NCBI RefSeq assembly: GCF_030265065.1
Contig: NC_080406.1
Coordinates: 36,418,638-36,482,637 of the forward strand
Reading direction: 5' to 3'
DNA: 64,000 nucleotides
From: Corythoichthys intestinalis
Taxonomy: Eukaryota; Chordata; Actinopteri; Syngnathiformes; Syngnathidae
The first letter of the stretch is position 1. Every line of letters begins with the position of its first letter. The notes beneath the pieces are model-generated. The model saw nothing but the letters and a program-made list of their open reading frames with translations, did not search any database and was not told where the DNA came from. Shown piece by piece: positions 59,073 to 64,000 of the stretch. The position numbers and the translations under genes are program-made.

Positions 59073-59730
59073 GTTACACTGCAGTAATATTTTGTTCATC
59101 TGTGTTATGTGTTAATAATGACGGGAGCCAAGACTGCTGGTGTGATGAGCTTTTAGTTGCTATGGCTGACGAAGTCACAAAAAAAGACAACTTTTTTAGA
59201 ACAAAGGTTTTTTTCAGACACGTGGTGGTGGCATTTACCTTCACATTGAAGGAAAAAAAAGTTTTTGTTTTTCTTTTTACAGGTTCTTTTCTTCTCTTAA
59301 CGAACGGGAGATGATGTAACAAAATTCAGGAACAAAAAGAAAGCAATAATCACCTAAGATATACATTTATTAAGGAAAAATAAGGAAAAACGCTGGCTAG
59401 CCAGGACATTCCACCGAGACGCCTTGAGCAGAAGTGCCTCGACCTTCAAAATCATAACGTATATCTTTGCTGTAACAAACAGTGTAAAAACCCAGGGGGC
59501 ACCCTAGTGCCACCCCATACCTAGACAAAAACAATGGAAGAAAAAGTCCTTGTACGCAAGCAGTACGGTTGATAAACACAATAATTAATTATGTAAATAA
59601 TTATGTGCAACGGTGTGAAATGAACAGATATACTGTATGTTCAAGTGAATAAATGGAAATATATATCTACACCATCGATATCCACCCATATATATGTATG
59701 TATATAAGTATACAGTATATATATATATAT

Positions 59731-60556
59731 TAGGGCTGTCAAAATTATCGCGTTAACGCGCGGTAATTAATTTTTTAAATTAATCACGTTAAAATATTTG
59801 ACGCAATTAATGCACATGTCCCGCTCAGAAAGTATTCTGCCTTTTGGTAAGTTTTACAGCAAGGCTTTTTGTGCTGTCCAACAGCGAACTCTTGTGGTCG
59901 CTTTGCGACATGGTTTATTGTTTTCTTGCCAGTTCATTATGGCTGCACGACGTCTCGGGCTGATAATGTTGTGCTTATATGATCCTTGGACAAGATTTGT
60001 CCGTAAGTATGGTTGTTGTAAATAATGTATATATTATGTTAGTAAGCGAAATGTTATATTTTTTGTATGAGATGCTTTTTGTTCATGTTTAGTGAACCTG
60101 TATAGCGTGCTAAGCTAACGTTGTTGCTAATGCAATGCTTGTGTACTTTTTTTTGTAGTTTTACGACGGTCTAAAGAGGACAATGGTTTGAGGCCATTTT
60201 ATTAATAAATCAGATGAAAAAGGAAGAAGTCTGATTATTAAGGCGTCGTTCACTAGCTGTCTAGCTTTGGAAAAAGTAGACGCTTCGGAGTGAGGACAGC
60301 ATAGACAGATTTAAATGACAGGAGAGTGAAATGCCCACTACAGTCCTTATGTACCGTATGTTGAATGTATATATCCATCTTGTGTCTTATCTTTCCATTC
60401 CAACAATTTATTTTTCAGAATATATATATAATTTACAGAAAAATATGGCATATTTTATAGATGGTTTGAATTGCGATTAATTGCGATTAATTACGATTAA
60501 TCAATTTTTAAGCTGTAATTAACTCGATTAAAAATTTTAATCGTTTGACAGCCCTA
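59731..60556 (+). mobile_element. hAT-like element, TAGGGCTGTCAAA family, copy 4 (long core with gene-like insert)
   Basis: The ends TAGGGCTGTCAAAATTATCG and CGTTTGACAGCCCTA are inverted. It is nearly identical to copy 2 but in the opposite orientation. On the plus strand: acceptor-like TTGCCAG (59932), ATG 59939, exon to 60002 (GTCC before GTAAGTATG), a pyrimidine tract and GTAG, exon from 60159 to TAA 60203-60205, and AATAAA at 60204-60209. The two pieces join in frame into 36 codons. A second donor-like site (TTTTG/GTAAGT, 59847) lies before the first acceptor. Confidence 0.8.
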
Positions 60557-60639
60557 ATTATATTATATCATATTATATTATATTATATTGTATTATATTA
60601 TATTATATTATATTTATTTTATTTTATTTACTTTTGTTC

Positions 60640-60870
60640 CGTGAAAAATCCAGAAAGGGTTATTTGATTGTGGCTTTCTGAAAAACAATAAATGTACATT
60701 TAGGCACTCCTGCAATCGTCACACTTTTTCTGTTACAAACTGACCCGGCCCCTCATCAGAGAAGGGAAAAGTTATGTGGCCCTCACAGGAAAAAGTCTGG
60801 GGACCCCTGTTATAGAGGTTTGCAAGAGCAGAAACTGCTTTTTCAGTCTTGTCTGTGTTTTCCGCCATAT
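60640..60870. mobile_element. Composite of two transposon ends
   Basis: 60640-60808 ends GTCTGGGGACCCCTG, a hAT-type terminus (complement CAGGGGTCCCCAGAC), preceded by GCGGCCCTC-like words. 60810-60870 (GCAAGAGCAGAAACTGC ... GTGTTTTCCGCCATAT) is the complement of the left end of the ATATGGCGGAAA family (17559, 40647). Each shows one end only, so one may have inserted into the other before both were truncated. Confidence 0.6.
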
Positions 60871-61099
60871 ATATTTCATTGATACCATATTGGTATAAGA
60901 TAATGCAATGGTCAAATATTAATGCCGAACTTTTCTATTAAAGGATTAGGTTTCAATAATTATTAACTTCTACTTACTCCTTTCGAACACGTATCTGGCC
61001 TGTGAGGCTGTTATGAAATTCTGTGTATTTACTTTACATACATAGCATAGCAATGCAAAATATTGGGATGTTGTCGTTTATAACCATGTTCAAATAAAC

Positions 61100-61800
61100 A
61101 CTTCAAATTCGAATAACATGCTGTCCGATGGTCTTGAACGCATCAGCTTCCGCCCCTTTTGCTGAGCAAGCGAGCACGACTTCCGCCCAGCTGAGCCAAT
61201 GGCGTTACAGACTCGCAGGCTGCATGAAGCATCGTCGCAGTGTACTCACACACGGGACGGGAAGCGCCGCTCTTGGTCGCAGGCTACCTGAGATCCACGC
61301 AAGGCGAGCTGCTCGACCAGGGTGACCGCCCTCTTCAAGGACCGCCAGCGGTTTCCCTTCCTCGGGGGCGCAACGAACGTCACGACAGGTGGGTCTCATA
61401 TGAGTCGCAAAAATTATAATAGGCGTCACTGTCATGGCAGTGCGGGGTTGAAGGTGTACCTGAGGCGTTTTTAGTTAGTACGCGGCGTCGTATGTGTCAC
61501 AGCCGGGTGGAGCGAAGGGACACAAGGCTTGGTGAGCGGTGGCCGGTCGGTCGGTCTCCGGCCTGGTCACGACCGAGGACGGAGGACGTCCGTGCGGGCC
61601 AGGCTAAAGAGTCGAGCCGAGCTAAGGTTAGCTACACCCGGCGGGGCTCGCCAACGTTTCATGTGGGGAGCAAGTATGGACGCATACACACAGGGAAAAA
61701 GATGCGCTTTCATGTTTAAACATGTCGGATGTAACTCAGTGGTCATGGTAACGCGGCGGTGTTCCGTATACGTAACGCGCAGCTTTTTGTGCCACCGTGG
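61100..61800 (+). promoter_or_regulatory. CpG-rich block, probable promoter with untranslated first exon
   Basis: CG dinucleotides are dense from about 61130 to 61780, in contrast to the AT-rich flanks. On the plus strand there are good donor-like sites, CACGACAG/GTGGGT (61389) and AGCTAAG/GTTAGC (61627). The open frames here (60-90 codons) look like by-products of high GC. I found no known protein N-terminus. The gene it would serve must continue to the right, or to the left if transcription is on the minus strand. Confidence 0.45.
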
Positions 61801-63477
61801 CACGAACTAGGACATTTCATTAGGTACACATGGACTTTGCATCGGTCAGCTTTTACAAACAAGGGGAATAATACTGATACATATAATACTAATAATACTG
61901 ATGATGAGGTAATAAGGGTCCGAGTTAAATAGTACTAAATGTTCTATTACTAACTTCTATTAAAAGGTTTGTACCCAATTTCATGCAGGTGTACTAACCC
62001 TAACCCGAGTTTGATAGGGAAAAAATGCTATATCAATGACTGAAGTAGTAATTGCAAGGATATGTTAAATTATTATAATTTTTTCGGTCATTTCACACAC
62101 ACACAAAGTGCTTCTCTAAAAAAAATGTCAACAGAATACAGTAGAATTCTGCAAGGGAAAGTTTTATTATGAATAGTGTCATGAGGGTACAGTTTTGATA
62201 TGAGAAAATGTAATCTGTTGTAATTTTATGCAATGAAAGTGTTGGTACAAGTAGTAATAGAAATAAATTGGGAGGTGAGAACAATACACTTTTGATAATA
62301 ATAAAGTGTGGTGCATATTTATGAAAAAGCGGTTGTAAATGGTGAAACTATAATGTGGAAAAGTGATGTCATTGAACTAAAGATGTTGTGAGAAATCGGA
62401 ATGTAATTGTATGTCATTTAAATTACTGTAAAGAAAATTGTAGTCGTATTACCGAATTAAAATCATACCATAAATGAGAAAATAATATATAATTACAATG
62501 TTAAAGTGCTGTAACTAGGGGAAATAAGTCATAAAACCACAAGAATAAAATGGTCGTAAGACATAAGTCACCATTTTTCAAGAGCACATTTTATGTAAAG
62601 GCCTAATATATGAGAAAATGTCCTCACAAAAAAAGTAGTATGAGTAAATATGAGAAAAGCAAAATACAAACCTTATGCCAATTAGGTAATATTACAAAAA
62701 TGATGTAAATATGTGTAAATTTGTATATTTTAAAGATGAAACATAATTTGACCTGTAAATATCAAACGCTCGAATAAGCACTTAAAGCCAACAATGCTCT
62801 TAACAATAATAGTTTTTATTAATTCTCATCATAAGCATTGTCAGTTTTCTCAATTCACATCACTGGCAAAGATGCAGAGCTGATGCTATGCCATCTGCTG
62901 CCGAGCCTCAGTTATCATCATCATCATCGCCCCCTCCTCTGCTTCCCTTGTCTCTGTGGCCATGTGTTTTGGGACTATCACTAGGACAGCAGGCTATTTT
63001 AGAACAGAAACTCCCAATTACCCATTTTAATCTGCCTCTCTGCGTCTTCTCCCGTTTAGTAACAAACGGCACCTGTGCTTTGCAGGCCTTTGGAAATGAA
63101 TTGCGAGGCTGTTGTGGTGAGCTTTCAAAGATAAATCTTCACTTTGTTGACAGCGCCAAGCTCGGCTAAAGAGCTTCTCACATTTAACGTGCTTGCAGCA
63201 TAAAACAAGACTGCAGCAACTTACTGGTTCTTGTTGAGAATGCAATAAAAAGTAAAAGCCTGTTTTATAAAAGACATTCTGTAAAGTTGCTGCATTGAAG
63301 TTCTACCACAAGACCCATCATTCATCCACTTTTGCCTTTTCGACCCAGTGTTTCCTCTACATTCATTTTGGCTCGGCGCTCCTAAATCCAAACCTACACA
63401 CCTTCAAACATACCGTATTTTCTGCACTGTAAGGTGCACCTAAGACTTTTAAATCTTTTAAAAGCCGATGCATCTTT
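61801..63477. other. No gene seen
   Basis: AT-rich and intron-like. It contains a short (CA)n at 62096-62104 and a (TCA)n at 62917-62931. The open frame at 62888-63169 has no recognisable feature. Confidence 0.45.
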
Positions 63478-63479
63478 TA

Positions 63480-64000
63480 CAGTGGGGCAAATGAGTATTT
63501 AGTCAACCACTAATTGTGCAAGTTCTCCCACTTTAAAATATTACAGAGGCCTGTAATTGTCAACATGGGTAAACCCCAACCATGAGAGACAGAATGTGGA
63601 AAAAAAAAACAGAAAATCACATTATTTGATTTTTAAAGAATTTATTTGCAAATCATGGTGGAAAATAAGTATTTGGTCAATACCAAAAGTTCATCTCGAT
63701 ACTTTGTTATGTACCCTTTGTTGCCAATAACGGAGGCCAAATGTTTTGTGTAACTCTTCACTAGCTTTTCACACACTGTTGCTGGTATTTTGGCCCATTC
63801 CTCCATGCAGATCTCCTCTAGACCAGTGATGTTTTGGGGCTGTCGTTTGGCAACACGGACTTTCAACTCCCTCCACAGATTTTCTATGGGGTTGAGATCT
63901 GGAGACTGGCTACGCCACTCCAGGACCTTGAAATGCTTCTTACGAAGCCACTCCATTGTTGCCCTGGCTGTGTGTTTGGGATCATTGTCATGCTGAAAGA
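63480..64000 (-). mobile_element. Tc1-like transposon, family 1, copy 2, cut by the window end
   Basis: It starts with TA then CAGTGGGGCAAATGAG, the terminal inverted repeat (about 200 bp) that copy 1 has at its opposite end. The minus-strand transposase C-terminus is readable: [20 protein letters not shown], then [16 protein letters not shown], ending YITKY and a short extension. The catalytic Glu (NPIE) is present. In the part visible here I see no frame break, so this copy is in better condition than copy 1, but the essential first two thirds lie outside the window. Confidence 0.92.

Noticed and set aside
62888-63169. Open frame of 93 codons beginning MPSAAEPQLSSSSS.
   Set aside because: It starts in a TCA microsatellite, lacks splice context and shows no recognisable domain.

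Overview
This 64 kb window is vertebrate nuclear DNA, most likely from a spiny-rayed teleost. The signs are compact multi-exon genes with GT-AG introns, a teleost-style pair of C2H2 zinc-finger genes with a short first exon, a cflar (c-FLIP) gene, and many Tc1-like and hAT-like DNA transposons and their short non-autonomous relatives. I see no LTR or retrovirus-like element, no CRISPR array and no prokaryotic gene organisation. I cannot name the species.

Layout. 1-16.1 kb: the first coding exon of a DIP2-family gene (minus strand, 15987-16110) with a CpG-rich promoter region to its right. Everything to the left looks like its long first intron, filled with at least six DNA-transposon copies. 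17-18.6 kb: microsatellites and MITEs. 18.8-43.7 kb, plus strand: three paralogous small secreted proline/cysteine-rich protein genes (A at 18.9-19.7 kb, B at 23.3-23.9 kb, C at 42.1-43.7 kb). They share one exon plan, one splice-phase pattern and one promoter layout. Between B and C lie two related C2H2 zinc-finger genes (28.0-32.8 kb and 38.3-39.5 kb). 46.0-53.2 kb, minus strand: a seven-coding-exon cflar gene, which I could assemble completely from the sequence (444 residues, all splice phases agreeing). 53.6-55.8 kb: a large inverted duplication of a decayed THAP-domain gene. 56-61 kb: transposon remnants. 61.1-61.8 kb: a CpG-rich block that looks like a promoter with no recognisable coding exon in view. 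63.5 kb to the end: a Tc1-like element running off the edge.

Function. The DIP2 exon begins a conserved protein with an N-terminal DMAP1-binding domain. The cflar product is a catalytically dead caspase-8 relative that controls death-receptor signalling. The zinc-finger genes are probable DNA-binding regulators, and one has lost its normal start codon. The A/B/C family is the best candidate here for an undescribed system: I recognise no known domain in it. Each member has a signal peptide split over exons 1 and 2, a conserved SPR...WDP segment and a conserved 11-cysteine tail, and their promoters share an E-box, an inverted CCAAT box and a TATA-like box in the same order.

Transposon biology is the other theme: three-level nesting at 33.8-37.9 kb, many perfect 8- or 9-bp target duplications, and elements that appear to carry pieces of host genes (39.8-40.6 and 59.7-60.6 kb; 8.8-9.3 kb).
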